Positions 52,770 to 61,074 of a stretch of 64,000 nucleotides of DNA are shown here, in pieces. Source of the DNA: Cedecea neteri (GTDB lineage Bacteria; Pseudomonadota; Gammaproteobacteria; Enterobacterales; Enterobacteriaceae); assembly GCF_000757825.1 (NCBI RefSeq), contig NZ_CP009451.1, positions 2,728,001 to 2,792,000 of the forward strand. The letters run 5' to 3'. The notes under the pieces were generated by a model. The model ran no database searches. It saw only the letters and a list, made by a program, of their open reading frames with translations, and was not told the origin of the DNA. The first letter of the stretch is position 1. Each line of letters starts with the position of its first letter. The translations under genes were made by a program, and so were the position numbers.

Positions 52770-54062
52770 ATGGATATTTCTGCAACTGCGGTGAAACCTA
52801 CGCGCCGCCGTTATTTAACGCTGGTGATGATCTTTATTACGGTAGTGATTTGCTACGTTGACCGCGCCAACCTCGCGGTCGCGTCGGCCCATATTCAGGC
52901 CGAGTTCGGTATCACCAAAACGGAAATGGGCTATATCTTCTCGGCCTTTGCCTGGCTTTATACCCTGTGCCAGATCCCGGGCGGCTGGTTCCTCGACCGC
53001 GTGGGCTCTCGCCTGACCTACTTTATTGCTATTTTCGGCTGGTCCGTCGCCACGCTGTTTCAGGGGTTCGCCACCGGGCTTATGTCTCTGATTGGCCTGC
53101 GCGCCATCACCGGTATCTTTGAGGCACCGGCGTTCCCGACCAATAACCGCATGGTGACGAGCTGGTTCCCGGAACACGAGCGTGCTTCTGCGGTAGGGTT
53201 TTACACCTCCGGGCAGTTTGTTGGCCTGGCGTTTTTAACGCCGCTGCTGATCTGGATTCAGGAGCTTTTAAGCTGGCATTGGGTATTTATCGTGACCGGC
53301 GGGATCGGCATTATTTGGTCGCTGATTTGGTTCAAGGTTTATCAGCCGCCGCGTAAAAGTAAAGGCATTAACACCGCCGAGCTGGACTACATTCGTGAAG
53401 GCGGGGGCCTGGTGGACGGCGATGCACCGGCCGAAAAGAAAACGCGTAAGCCGCTCAGCGCCGCCGACTGGAAACTGGTGTTCCACCGTAAGCTAGTGGG
53501 CGTTTACCTCGGGCAATTTGCCGTCACGTCTACCCTTTGGTTCTTCCTGACCTGGTTCCCGAACTACCTGACGCAGGAAAAAGGCATTACCGCGCTGAAG
53601 GCCGGATTTATGACCACTGTGCCGTTCCTGGCGGCGTTCTTCGGGGTGTTGCTCTCCGGATGGGTAGCGGATCGCCTGGTGCGCAAAGGTTACTCGCTGG
53701 GCATCGCACGTAAAGCGCCCATCATCTGCGGGCTGCTGATTTCCACCTGCATTATGGGCGCCAACTACACCAACGATCCGGTGTGGATCATGACGCTGAT
53801 GGCGATAGCCTTCTTCGGCAACGGCTTTGCGTCCATCACCTGGTCGCTGGTGTCTTCCCTGGCGCCGATGCGCCTGATTGGCCTGACGGGTGGCGTGTTT
53901 AACTTTGTCGGCGGCCTCGGCGGGATCACCGTGCCGCTGGTGATTGGCTATCTCGCGCAAAGCTACGGCTTCGCTCCGGCGCTGGTGTATATCTCCGTGG
54001 TTGCGCTGCTGGGTGCGCTTTCTTACATCCTGCTGGTGGGGAAAGTGGAAAGGGTCGGTTAA
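52770..54062 (+). CDS. dgoT: D-galactonate:proton symporter DgoT
   Basis: MFS anion:cation symporter (ACS family) that imports D-galactonate. 430 residues, 12 helices. Conserved features include the N-terminal [19 protein letters not shown] segment (Asp and Arg of helix 1) and [10 protein letters not shown] between helices 2 and 3. Last gene of dgoRKADT; a GC-rich hairpin follows at 54073-54093. Confidence 0.96.
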   Translation: MDISATAVKPTRRRYLTLVMIFITVVICYVDRANLAVASAHIQAEFGITKTEMGYIFSAFAWLYTLCQIPGGWFLDRVGSRLTYFIAIFGWSVATLFQGFATGLMSLIGLRAITGIFEAPAFPTNNRMVTSWFPEHERASAVGFYTSGQFVGLAFLTPLLIWIQELLSWHWVFIVTGGIGIIWSLIWFKVYQPPRKSKGINTAELDYIREGGGLVDGDAPAEKKTRKPLSAADWKLVFHRKLVGVYLGQFAVTSTLWFFLTWFPNYLTQEKGITALKAGFMTTVPFLAAFFGVLLSGWVADRLVRKGYSLGIARKAPIICGLLISTCIMGANYTNDPVWIMTLMAIAFFGNGFASITWSLVSSLAPMRLIGLTGGVFNFVGGLGGITVPLVIGYLAQSYGFAPALVYISVVALLGALSYILLVGKVERVG

Positions 54063-54072
54063 TGAGAGAAAG

Positions 54073-54097
54073 GGGAGCGCCGGGTGCGCTCCCTTTT
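54073..54097. terminator. Terminator between dgoT and the agmatine deiminase-like gene
   Basis: Eight-base perfect stem GGGAGCGC / GCGCTCCC with a five-base loop, then TTTT on the plus strand; the minus side has a weaker purine-rich flank. It serves two convergent genes. Confidence 0.85.
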
Positions 54098-54098
54098 G

Positions 54099-55220
54099 TT
54101 ATTTCACTGAGGGTAACTGATTAGTGACGCAGTGAATGCCCCCGCCTCCGGCGGCAATCGCGTCGATGTTCAGCTGCACGACCTCCCGGCCAGGGTAAAG
54201 CGTCGACAGCAGGCGAAACGCCGCCTCATCCGTTTCTTCATCGCCAAACTCCGGGGCGATAATTGCGCCGTTGATCACGAAGTAGTTGATGTACCCGGCG
54301 GCAAAATCCGGGTTCTCTTCGCTGAAGCGGCTTTCACGCGGCTCCTGCGGCGGCGTGACGCTGTGAACCTGTAGCCTGCGGCCATCGGCGTCGGTTGCCT
54401 GCCTGAGGATCTCCAGATGTGCCTGGGTCACCTTGTGGTCCCAGGAATCCGGGTCGGGATCCAGGTTGGCGATCACCACGCCTGGCTCAACAAAACGGGC
54501 GTAAAAATCGACGTGGGCGTCGGTGATATCTTTCCCTTTAATCCCCGGCAGCCAGATGATCTTTCTCAGGCCGAGCTGCGTTTTCAGCTCCTGCTCGACC
54601 CGATCGCGGCTCCAGCCCGGATTGCGGTTGCCGTTGACCCAGCTGCTTTCGGTCATGATGCCGGTCCCGTGTCCGTCCACCTCAATCCCACCGCCTTCGC
54701 CCACCAGGGCGCTGCGGATAAACGGCGTCGCACCGTATTTTTCTGCCATAAACGCCGCCAGCAAAGTGTCCTTGCTGTGCCGCTGTTTATTGCCCCAGCC
54801 GTTGAAGTTGAAGCCCACCGCGCCGAGCTTTCCTTCTGGCGAAGTGACAAAGCACGCGCCGGTATCCCGCATCCAGATGTCGTCCAGCCCGGTCACCACG
54901 TAGGTCACGTTGTGGCTGCCGCATTTTTCCTCCGCCAGCTCGCGTTCGTGTTCGCGGCAAAAAACTGTCAGCGGCTGGTAACCGGCGATAGCGTGCGCGA
55001 TGCGGCCCAGGGCATCCTGCACGCCGGGGGTAAAATCTTTCCAGATGGCTCGCTGAGCGCCAAACGCGATAAACGCCCGCTGCTGCTGTTCCCCTTCGTC
55101 CGGCATGCGCCAGCCAGCGTTCGCCGCCGCGAAGGCGGATAACGGCAGCCCCAGAGAGCCCGCCATGCCCATCCCGGCCAGCACGGAGGCACATTTAATA
55201 AATTCACGACGTGTTGACAT
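54099..55220 (-). CDS. Tat-exported agmatine deiminase / peptidyl-arginine deiminase-like enzyme
   Basis: Guanidino-group-modifying superfamily enzyme (PAD_porph family) that would hydrolyse agmatine or arginine residues to N-carbamoylputrescine or citrulline plus ammonia. 373 residues from ATG 55220 (GGAG six bases upstream). The N-terminus has a twin-arginine signal (STRREFIK, then a hydrophobic Leu/Ala stretch, cleavage near AFAAA), so the folded enzyme should be periplasmic. Catalytic features: WMRDTG, DAHVDF (His/Asp) and GGGGIHCVTNQLP with the nucleophilic Cys. Typical cytoplasmic AguA has no signal. Divergent from a LysR gene. E. coli carries cbrA, not this gene, here. Confidence 0.88.
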   Translation of the reverse strand: MSTRREFIKCASVLAGMGMAGSLGLPLSAFAAANAGWRMPDEGEQQQRAFIAFGAQRAIWKDFTPGVQDALGRIAHAIAGYQPLTVFCREHERELAEEKCGSHNVTYVVTGLDDIWMRDTGACFVTSPEGKLGAVGFNFNGWGNKQRHSKDTLLAAFMAEKYGATPFIRSALVGEGGGIEVDGHGTGIMTESSWVNGNRNPGWSRDRVEQELKTQLGLRKIIWLPGIKGKDITDAHVDFYARFVEPGVVIANLDPDPDSWDHKVTQAHLEILRQATDADGRRLQVHSVTPPQEPRESRFSEENPDFAAGYINYFVINGAIIAPEFGDEETDEAAFRLLSTLYPGREVVQLNIDAIAAGGGGIHCVTNQLPSVK

Positions 55221-55350
55221 ACCGGACTCCCGTATAGCTGTTTTAACGTAAGAAATTCTGCTCAGTGTTGCAGGTAGATATTTCACCACTGGCTGAATTC
55301 GGCTTCCAACGATATATTTAGCGGACATCTGATTAGCCTGGCTTATCGAA

Positions 55351-56214
55351 ATGTTAAAACACTGGCCACCGTTAAATGCCCTGCGCGGGTTTGAAGCCGC
55401 CGCGCGCCTGGGAAGCTTTCACCAGGCTGCGTCTGAACTGCATCTCACCCAGTCGGCCATCAGCCAGCAGATCCGCAGCCTGGAGGCTTATCTGGAACAG
55501 CCGCTGTTCTTTCGCAGCGGGCGCAGCGTCAGCCTGACGGACGCCGGGCAGGATCTCTACAGCACCGCGCAGGTTATGCTGCAACAGCTGGCCGTGGGTA
55601 TCCGCCGCCTCGATCAGTACCGCAAGCCGAACCAGCTTATCGTGAACACTACGCCAGCCTTCGCCAGGCACTGGCTGCTGCCCAATCTGGCGGACTTTAA
55701 CCGCCAGCACCCGGAAACGGATTTGTGGCTGTTTACCAGCTTTGACCCGCCGGATATGGCCGGCGAAACTATCGACGTGGCTATCCGGGACGACGTCAGC
55801 CAGCAGGCGGAATGTATTTTCGAGGTGTTGTACAAGGATAGACTTTATCCGGCCTGTCACCCCAATGTGCTGAAGGTGCCGGAAGAGCTGCGGACAACGC
55901 TTCACGGCGAGCGTGAGATGAGCTGGGAGCACTGGAGCGTGGCCGGAGGTGCGGACGTCGGCCAGCAAAGTCAGGGGCTGAACTTCTCTGACCCAGGATT
56001 GTTGCTGGATGCGGCCGCAGACGGGCTGGGTATCGCGCTTGTTAGCCAGCTGCTGGCGGAAAGAAAAAGGGCAAACGAGCAGCTCATCCCGCTGGTGGAG
56101 CAAACCGTGCGCGGCGCAGACTGGGCGTGGCTTATCCATCGTGACAGCGAAAATGACCCGCTAACCCGCCAGTTTTGCACGTGGCTGCGGGGCAAAGTGG
56201 AAAGGCCGGACTAA
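55351..56214 (+). CDS. LysR-type transcriptional regulator (GcvA-like)
   Basis: LTTR of 287 residues, N-terminal HTH (FHQAASELHLTQSAISQQIRSLE, about 24-46) typical of the GcvA/AmpR subgroup, and a C-terminal ligand domain. Start codon MLKHWPPLNALRGFEAAARLG is the usual GcvA-type beginning. 130 bases separate it from the divergent deiminase-like gene, which it probably regulates. Terminator-like hairpin after it, overlapping the yidR leader. Ligand unknown. Confidence 0.88.
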   Translation: MLKHWPPLNALRGFEAAARLGSFHQAASELHLTQSAISQQIRSLEAYLEQPLFFRSGRSVSLTDAGQDLYSTAQVMLQQLAVGIRRLDQYRKPNQLIVNTTPAFARHWLLPNLADFNRQHPETDLWLFTSFDPPDMAGETIDVAIRDDVSQQAECIFEVLYKDRLYPACHPNVLKVPEELRTTLHGEREMSWEHWSVAGGADVGQQSQGLNFSDPGLLLDAAADGLGIALVSQLLAERKRANEQLIPLVEQTVRGADWAWLIHRDSENDPLTRQFCTWLRGKVERPD

Positions 56215-56222
56215 TTCTTTTA

Positions 56223-56249
56223 CCCTGAAGCGTACTCAGCGCTTCAGGG
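56223..56249 (+). terminator. Hairpin between the LysR gene and yidR
   Basis: Ten-base arms CCCTGAAGCG / CGCTTCAGGG with a seven-base loop. The right arm contains the AGGG that would serve as the yidR ribosome-binding site, so the hairpin could both terminate the upstream gene and mask yidR translation. Confidence 0.6.
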
Positions 56250-56256
56250 CAAAACC

Positions 56257-57525
56257 GTGATAAAACAACTCACCTTCGCACCGCGTCATCATCAGCTTAC
56301 CAACGTTAACACCTGGACGCCGGACAGCCAGTGGCTGGCCTTCGACGTGCGGCCATCGGGCGCCTCTTTTACCGGTGCAACCATCGAGCGAGTCAATATC
56401 CTGAACGGCGATGTCGAAGTGGTCTATCGCGCGCCTGAAGGGGCCCACGTTGGCGTGGTGACCGTGAATCCGCAACAGCCGGAGCGTTACGTCTTTATCC
56501 ACGGCCCGGAAAACCCGGATGCCGACTGGCATTATGACTTCCATCACCGCCGTGGCGTGGTTGTGAACAAGGGCGAGGCCAGCAATCTTGATGCGATGGA
56601 CATTACCTCGCCTTATACCCCTGGCGCACTGCGCGGCGGCAGCCACGTTCACGTCTGGAGCCCGGACGGCAGCCGCCTGAGCTTTACCTACAACGACCAC
56701 GTGATGCACGAGCTTGATGAGCGTTTAGATCTGCGCAACGTCGGCATTGCGTTGCCTTTTGGGCCCGTAACGCCACCCAGGCAGCACCCGCGTGAATATG
56801 ACGGCAGCCATTATTGCGTGCTGGTGAGTCGCACAACGCCGCAGCCGCAGCCCGGCAGCGATGAGATTAACCGCGCCTACGAAGAAGGCTGGGTCGGTGA
56901 GCATGGTTATCGCAAGCCAGACGGCAGCCTCCAGCGCTGGGCGCTGGCGTTTATCGGCGATACCCGGTCCGCAAGCGGCGAAAAAGTGCCTGAGCTGTTT
57001 ATCGTGGATCTACCTGATGAAGCGCAGGCTTATCAGCTCGCCGGAAGCGAACCGCTGTGCGGCACTGAAAGCACGCTGCCGGCGCCGCCAAAAGGCGTGA
57101 TGCAGCGCAGGCTGACCTTTACCCACGAGCGCCGCTATCCGGGCCTGGTGAATCAGCCTCGTCATTGGGTGCGCAGCAGCCCGGACGGCAGCCAGCTTGC
57201 CTTCCTGATGCGGGACGACAGCGGCGTGGTACAGCTCTGGACGCTTTCCCCGAACGGCGGCGAGCCACGGCAGGTCACCCACGGCGAACACGGCGTGCAG
57301 TCGGCCTTTAACTGGCATCCTTCAGGGAAGGTTCTGGGGTTTGTGCAGCAGGGACGCGTGGTACTGTGTGACGCGCAAAGCGGAGCGATTACGACATTAG
57401 GTGCAGCGGAAGGGGAAGCGCCTTCCGGCGATGCTATCGTCTTTTCTCCGGACGGCAAGCAGGTCGCCTGGATGCAGGAGATCGACGGTTTCCGCCAGCT
57501 ATGGAGCGCGGAAACCGGGCTTTAA
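56257..57525 (+). CDS. yidR: TolB-like beta-propeller protein YidR (DUF3748)
   Basis: 422 residues of the DUF3748 family; the sequence has WD40/TolB-like propeller repeats with SPDG and SPNGGEPR motifs (for example WSPDGSRL near 131 and SSPDGSQLAFL near 308). No signal peptide is evident. Starts at GTG 56257, with AGGG eight bases upstream inside a hairpin arm. Convergent with yidQ, with five bases between the stop codons. E. coli YidR is uncharacterised. Confidence 0.9.
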   Translation: MIKQLTFAPRHHQLTNVNTWTPDSQWLAFDVRPSGASFTGATIERVNILNGDVEVVYRAPEGAHVGVVTVNPQQPERYVFIHGPENPDADWHYDFHHRRGVVVNKGEASNLDAMDITSPYTPGALRGGSHVHVWSPDGSRLSFTYNDHVMHELDERLDLRNVGIALPFGPVTPPRQHPREYDGSHYCVLVSRTTPQPQPGSDEINRAYEEGWVGEHGYRKPDGSLQRWALAFIGDTRSASGEKVPELFIVDLPDEAQAYQLAGSEPLCGTESTLPAPPKGVMQRRLTFTHERRYPGLVNQPRHWVRSSPDGSQLAFLMRDDSGVVQLWTLSPNGGEPRQVTHGEHGVQSAFNWHPSGKVLGFVQQGRVVLCDAQSGAITTLGAAEGEAPSGDAIVFSPDGKQVAWMQEIDGFRQLWSAETGL

Positions 57526-57530
57526 GCCGC

Positions 57531-57863
57531 TTAATGAGGAAGTTCTGCCGGTGGGATAACGGAATTAGTGGCCAGATTCTGTTTCTCGCTGGCTTCAACA
57601 CGCGATCTCACCGAGTTATCCTTCCGGAACATATCCCACGGCAACAGCACCGTATCCAGCACGGCGGTAAACGGCAGATCCAGCGCAACCAGGGGCTTGA
57701 TGGCCCAGCTTGTTTCGTCGTCGCCAAGCGTTGCCGCGCTTGCACGGGTGCCCGGATAGACACCTTCTTTGCCCCCGCTGTGCGACATCATACTGGAGCA
57801 GCCTGTGAGTAAGAACAGCCCGCTGCTAAGCACCAGAGTTGAAAACCAGTTTCTCATTATCAT
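57531..57863 (-). CDS. yidQ: DUF1375 lipoprotein YidQ
   Basis: 110-residue lipoprotein of the YceK/YidQ (DUF1375) family. The signal peptide ends in the lipobox LTGC (Cys near residue 22). YceK/YidQ motifs GVYPGTRA and LVALDLPFTAVLDTVLLPWDM are visible. Likely outer-membrane lipid-anchored; function unknown. In the E. coli order yidR-yidQ-ibpA. Almost no gap separates it from yidR. Confidence 0.9.
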   Translation of the reverse strand: MIMRNWFSTLVLSSGLFLLTGCSSMMSHSGGKEGVYPGTRASAATLGDDETSWAIKPLVALDLPFTAVLDTVLLPWDMFRKDNSVRSRVEASEKQNLATNSVIPPAELPH

Positions 57864-58044
57864 TTTGCTGTCATCTTCAATGGCTGGCGGAGTACCAGCA
57901 CCTGCGGAGTTATAACACCCGCCAGTGGTTTAAAAATGCCCGTCGTTCCGCTCTGCGGCGGCTATCGCATATTTTTAACCTTTTATGCTGTTTGCCAGTC
58001 TATGTAAGGAAATCGCCAGACGCAAAAAATTTGCCGTAAGACGC

Positions 58045-58073
58045 CTTGAAAAATTTTAAGCGGGCCACATTTT
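58045..58073 (+). promoter_or_regulatory. Sigma-32 heat-shock promoter of ibpA
   Basis: CTTGAAA (58045-58051) and CCACATTT (from 58065) are 13 bases apart, a good match to the sigma-32 consensus CTTGAAA-N(11-16)-CCCCATNT. It predicts a transcript start near 58080 and a leader of about 95 bases. The rest of the yidQ-ibpA interval (from 57864) shows an inverted repeat CTGGCGG / CCGCCAG (57884-57925) but no gene. Confidence 0.85.
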
Positions 58074-58080
58074 AGTAAGG

Positions 58081-58177
58081 TAACCAAAACGAGTACGCCG
58101 ATTGGGTGCTCAGGTTCATGGCCTGTCCAAAGGGAAGGCTTTTACATCTTACTCGCTGATTTCAGGAGCTATTTGAT
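58081..58177 (+). promoter_or_regulatory. ROSE-type RNA thermometer in the ibpA leader
   Basis: The leader ends with TCGCT, a short loop, and AGGAGC just before the ATG. This is the conserved ROSE arrangement in which a U(U/C)GCU anti-SD element pairs with the AGGAGC Shine-Dalgarno (with a bulged G) and opens on heating. E. coli ibpA is controlled the same way. Confidence 0.85.
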
Positions 58178-58591
58178 ATGCGTAACTTCGATCTTTCTCC
58201 GCTCTACCGTTCCGCCATCGGTTTTGACCGCCTGTTTAACCTGCTGGAAAGCAACCAGAGCCAAAGCAACGGCGGCTACCCTCCGTACAACGTTGAATTA
58301 GTGGATGAAAACCACTATCGCATTGCTATTGCCGTCGCCGGTTTCGCCGAAAGCGAACTGGATATCACCGCCCAGGACAATCTGCTGATTGTTAAAGGCG
58401 CGCACGCAGACGAGCAGCAAGAGCGTACCTATCTCTATCAGGGTATTGCTGAGCGTAACTTCGAACGCAAATTCCAGCTTGCAGAAAACATCCACGTACG
58501 TGGTGCAAGCCTGGTTAACGGCCTGCTGTACATCGAGCTGGAGCGTGAAATTCCAGAATCGATGAAGCCTCGCCGCATCGAAATTAACTAA
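58178..58591 (+). CDS. ibpA: Small heat-shock protein IbpA
   Basis: Holdase of the Hsp20/alpha-crystallin family that binds aggregating proteins and, in E. coli, represses its own translation at low temperature. 137 residues, as in E. coli. The alpha-crystallin domain spans about 35-125 with the GxxLxxxIP-type motif ([13 protein letters not shown]). Start [21 protein letters not shown]. Heat-shock promoter and ROSE element upstream; ibpB follows 115 bases later. Confidence 0.96.
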   Translation: MRNFDLSPLYRSAIGFDRLFNLLESNQSQSNGGYPPYNVELVDENHYRIAIAVAGFAESELDITAQDNLLIVKGAHADEQQERTYLYQGIAERNFERKFQLAENIHVRGASLVNGLLYIELEREIPESMKPRRIEIN

Positions 58592-58639
58592 TTTTATCGG
58601 GTCGCACATCGCGGCCCGTCATCAGCTGGCTTGCCGTCA

Positions 58640-58706
58640 GGGAGCCAATCATGCCCGTTCGCATGCGGGCAGGGTAATTTCTTGCTTCAAAGAAGGAGAA
58701 AACACT
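58640..58706 (+). promoter_or_regulatory. RNA-thermometer-like leader of ibpB
   Basis: The leader holds a strong hairpin GCCCG / CGGGC (around 58652-58670) and then TTGCT followed by an AAGGAG Shine-Dalgarno, the same UUGCU / AGGAG pairing type as in ROSE elements. E. coli ibpB has a comparable leader. Confidence 0.65.
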
Positions 58707-59135
58707 ATGCGTAACTACGATTTATCCCCACTGCTGCGTCAATGGATCGGTTTTGACAAGTTAGCGAACGCGCTCCAGTCCAGCAGCGAAAGCCAGAGCT
58801 TCCCGCCGTATAACATCGAAAAGAGCGACGATAACCATTATCGCATCACATTGGCGCTGGCCGGTTTCCGCCAGGAAGATCTCGATATCGAGCTGGAAGG
58901 CACCCGCCTGAGCGTGAAGGGCACCCCGGTTAAACCGGAAAAAGAGGTCAACTGGCTGCATCAGGGCCTGGTGACTCAGCCGTTTAGCCTGAGCTTCACC
59001 CTGGCCGAGCATATGCAGGTTTCAGGGGCAACGTTCACCAACGGCCTGCTGCATATTGACCTGGTACGCGAAATCCCAGAAGAAATTGCTCCGCAGCGGA
59101 TCGCCATTAGCGAACGCCCCGCGCTTAATAGCTAA
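58707..59135 (+). CDS. ibpB: Small heat-shock protein IbpB
   Basis: Partner of IbpA; co-assembles on aggregates and hands clients to DnaK/ClpB. 142 residues with alpha-crystallin domain (about 35-125), [13 protein letters not shown] motif. Starts [21 protein letters not shown]. Co-transcribed with ibpA from the heat-shock promoter; the ibpB-specific leader may give separate thermal control. Its downstream region contains the second locus of the dispersed repeat. Confidence 0.95.
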   Translation: MRNYDLSPLLRQWIGFDKLANALQSSSESQSFPPYNIEKSDDNHYRITLALAGFRQEDLDIELEGTRLSVKGTPVKPEKEVNWLHQGLVTQPFSLSFTLAEHMQVSGATFTNGLLHIDLVREIPEEIAPQRIAISERPALNS

Positions 59136-59158
59136 TTAAGATTCTTTTATTAAGTATT

Positions 59159-59182
59159 AAGGCCCCTGAAAATGGGGCCTTA
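59159..59182 (+). terminator. First hairpin after ibpB
   Basis: Stem AAGGCCCC / GGGGCCTT with a short loop. Nearly identical to the second hairpin at 59312-59332; the repeat at 59186-59311 lies between them. Confidence 0.75.
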
Positions 59183-59185
59183 ATT

Positions 59186-59311
59186 TTGATGACAAACAGC
59201 CGAAAAACGTGGTTTTCGGCTGTTTGGGGCAAACCAGAGAAAAGTATTCATTGTTTTTATTCGATCGGTGTTCAGCCTTTCAACGTACAGTGAATTTTGC
59301 CAGCAAACCTG
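59186..59311 (+). repeat. Second locus of the terminator-nested repeat (after ibpB)
   Basis: The first 74 bases (59186-59259) match the reverse complement of 3893-3966 (and 4043-4116) at 71 of 74 positions. The remaining 52 bases align without gaps to the rest of the 3.8-kb block, but more weakly. A perfect 13-base inverted repeat (AAACAGCCGAAAA / TTTTCGGCTGTTT) sits at 59192-59224. The element is sandwiched between two near-identical ibpB terminator hairpins, which are different from the yiaD/bcsG hairpin. Confidence 0.92.
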
Positions 59312-59336
59312 AGGCCCCTGAAATGGGGCCTTTTTT
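59312..59336 (+). terminator. Second hairpin after ibpB, with T-run
   Basis: Stem AGGCCCC / GGGGCCT with a loop of six bases and six T after it, a textbook intrinsic terminator. Probably the original ibpB terminator; the copy at 59159 lacks the T-run. Confidence 0.92.
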
Positions 59337-59415
59337 GTGCTCCCCACCCCATTAACCTGCCCGAAGCTCTGCCAGAATCCCTGGTAACAATAATGTTATT
59401 CACAGGGATTATAGT

Positions 59416-61074
59416 ATGAGTGGAATAGCGTTAACCGTCAGCATGCTGGCGTTGGTCGCCGTAGTGGGCCTGTGGATCGGCAATATCAAGATCCGTGGCG
59501 TAGGGTTCGGTATCGGAGGCGTGCTGTTTGGCGGGATTATTGTCGGCCACTTTGTTAATCAGGCCGGGATTGGCCTGAACGGTGACATGCTGCACTTTAT
59601 TCAGGAATTTGGGCTGATCCTGTTTGTCTATACCATCGGTATTCAGGTTGGGCCCGGCTTCTTCTCTTCGCTCCGCGTCTCCGGCCTGCGGCTTAACCTG
59701 TTCGCTATTCTGATCGTCGTGCTGGGTGCGCTGGTCACCGCCGTGGTCTATAAGCTGTTTGATGTTCCGCTGCCGGTGGTGCTGGGGATCTTCTCCGGTG
59801 CAGTCACCAATACCCCCGCGCTGGGGGCGGGGCAGCAGATCCTCACCGATCTCGGCACGCCAGCACAATTGGTTGACCACATGGGGATGAGCTACGCGAT
59901 GGCGTACCCGTTTGGGATTTGCGGCATCCTGATGACCATGTGGCTACTGCGCATAGCATTTCGCGTTAGCGTCGACAAAGAAGCGCAGCAGTTTGAAGCC
60001 AGCAGCGGGCAAAATCACGCTCAGCTGCAGACCATCAATATCTGCGTTGCCAACCCCAACCTGAACGGCCTGGCAATTCAGGACATCCCTATTCTTAACA
60101 GTGACGAGATAATCTGTTCCCGCCTCAAGCGTGGTGAATTGCTGATGGTGCCTTCACCAGGCGCCCTTGTTGAGACCGGCGACCTGCTGCACCTGGTCGG
60201 GGCGGAAAAGGATCTGCACAAAGCGCTGCTGGTGATCGGCACCGAGGTGGAGACTTCGCTTTCAACGCGAGGCACGGATCTGCGGGTTGAACGTGTGGTG
60301 GTGACGAATGAGAAGGTTTTAGGCAAGAAGATCCGCGATCTGCATCTAAAACAAAAATACGACGTCGTCATTTCACGACTTAACCGCGCGGGCGTGGAGC
60401 TGGTGGCCAGCAGCAATGCCAGCCTGCAGTTTGGCGACATCCTCAACCTCGTGGGCCGCCCTCAATCGATAGATGCGGTGGCCGCAGAAGTCGGTAACGC
60501 GCAGCACAAGCTGCAGCAGGTACAAATGCTGCCGGTCTTTATCGGCATCGGGCTTGGCGTACTGCTGGGCTCCATTCCGCTGTTTATCCCCGGTTTCCCG
60601 GCCGCGTTGCGCCTTGGGCTGGCTGGTGGACCGCTGATTATGGCGCTGATCCTTGGGCGCATTGGTAGCATCGGCAAGCTGTACTGGTTTATGCCGCCGA
60701 GCGCAAACCTGGCGCTGCGTGAGCTGGGCATCGTGCTGTTTCTGGCGGTGGTCGGGCTTAAGTCCGGCGGGGATTTTATCGACACGCTGCTGGCGGGCGA
60801 CGGCGTAAGCTGGATTGGCTACGGCATTCTGATCACGGCTATTCCGCTGATTACCGTCGGCCTGCTTGCTCGCCTGCTGGCGAAGATGAACTACCTGACG
60901 CTGTGCGGCATGCTGGCGGGCTCGATGACCGACCCGCCTGCGCTGGCCTTTGCCAACGGGCTGCATGCATCCAGCGGTGCGGCCGCGCTTTCTTATGCCA
61001 CGGTTTACCCGCTGGTGATGTTCCTGCGCATTATTACTCCCCAACTGCTGGTGCTGCTGTTTTGGGGTCTATAG
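59416..61074 (+). CDS. yidE: Aspartate:alanine exchanger-family transporter YidE
   Basis: Putative inner-membrane transporter of the AAEx (aspartate:alanine exchanger) family. 552 residues: two five- to six-helix membrane blocks flanking two cytosolic TrkA_C domains (about 200-370; the segments [10 protein letters not shown] and ILNLVGRPQ mark them). Substrate unknown. Its stop codon TAG is the second half of the palindrome CTATAG; the convergent yidP stop is the other half. A terminator hairpin lies inside the yidP 3' end. Confidence 0.93.
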   Translation: MSGIALTVSMLALVAVVGLWIGNIKIRGVGFGIGGVLFGGIIVGHFVNQAGIGLNGDMLHFIQEFGLILFVYTIGIQVGPGFFSSLRVSGLRLNLFAILIVVLGALVTAVVYKLFDVPLPVVLGIFSGAVTNTPALGAGQQILTDLGTPAQLVDHMGMSYAMAYPFGICGILMTMWLLRIAFRVSVDKEAQQFEASSGQNHAQLQTINICVANPNLNGLAIQDIPILNSDEIICSRLKRGELLMVPSPGALVETGDLLHLVGAEKDLHKALLVIGTEVETSLSTRGTDLRVERVVVTNEKVLGKKIRDLHLKQKYDVVISRLNRAGVELVASSNASLQFGDILNLVGRPQSIDAVAAEVGNAQHKLQQVQMLPVFIGIGLGVLLGSIPLFIPGFPAALRLGLAGGPLIMALILGRIGSIGKLYWFMPPSANLALRELGIVLFLAVVGLKSGGDFIDTLLAGDGVSWIGYGILITAIPLITVGLLARLLAKMNYLTLCGMLAGSMTDPPALAFANGLHASSGAAALSYATVYPLVMFLRIITPQLLVLLFWGL

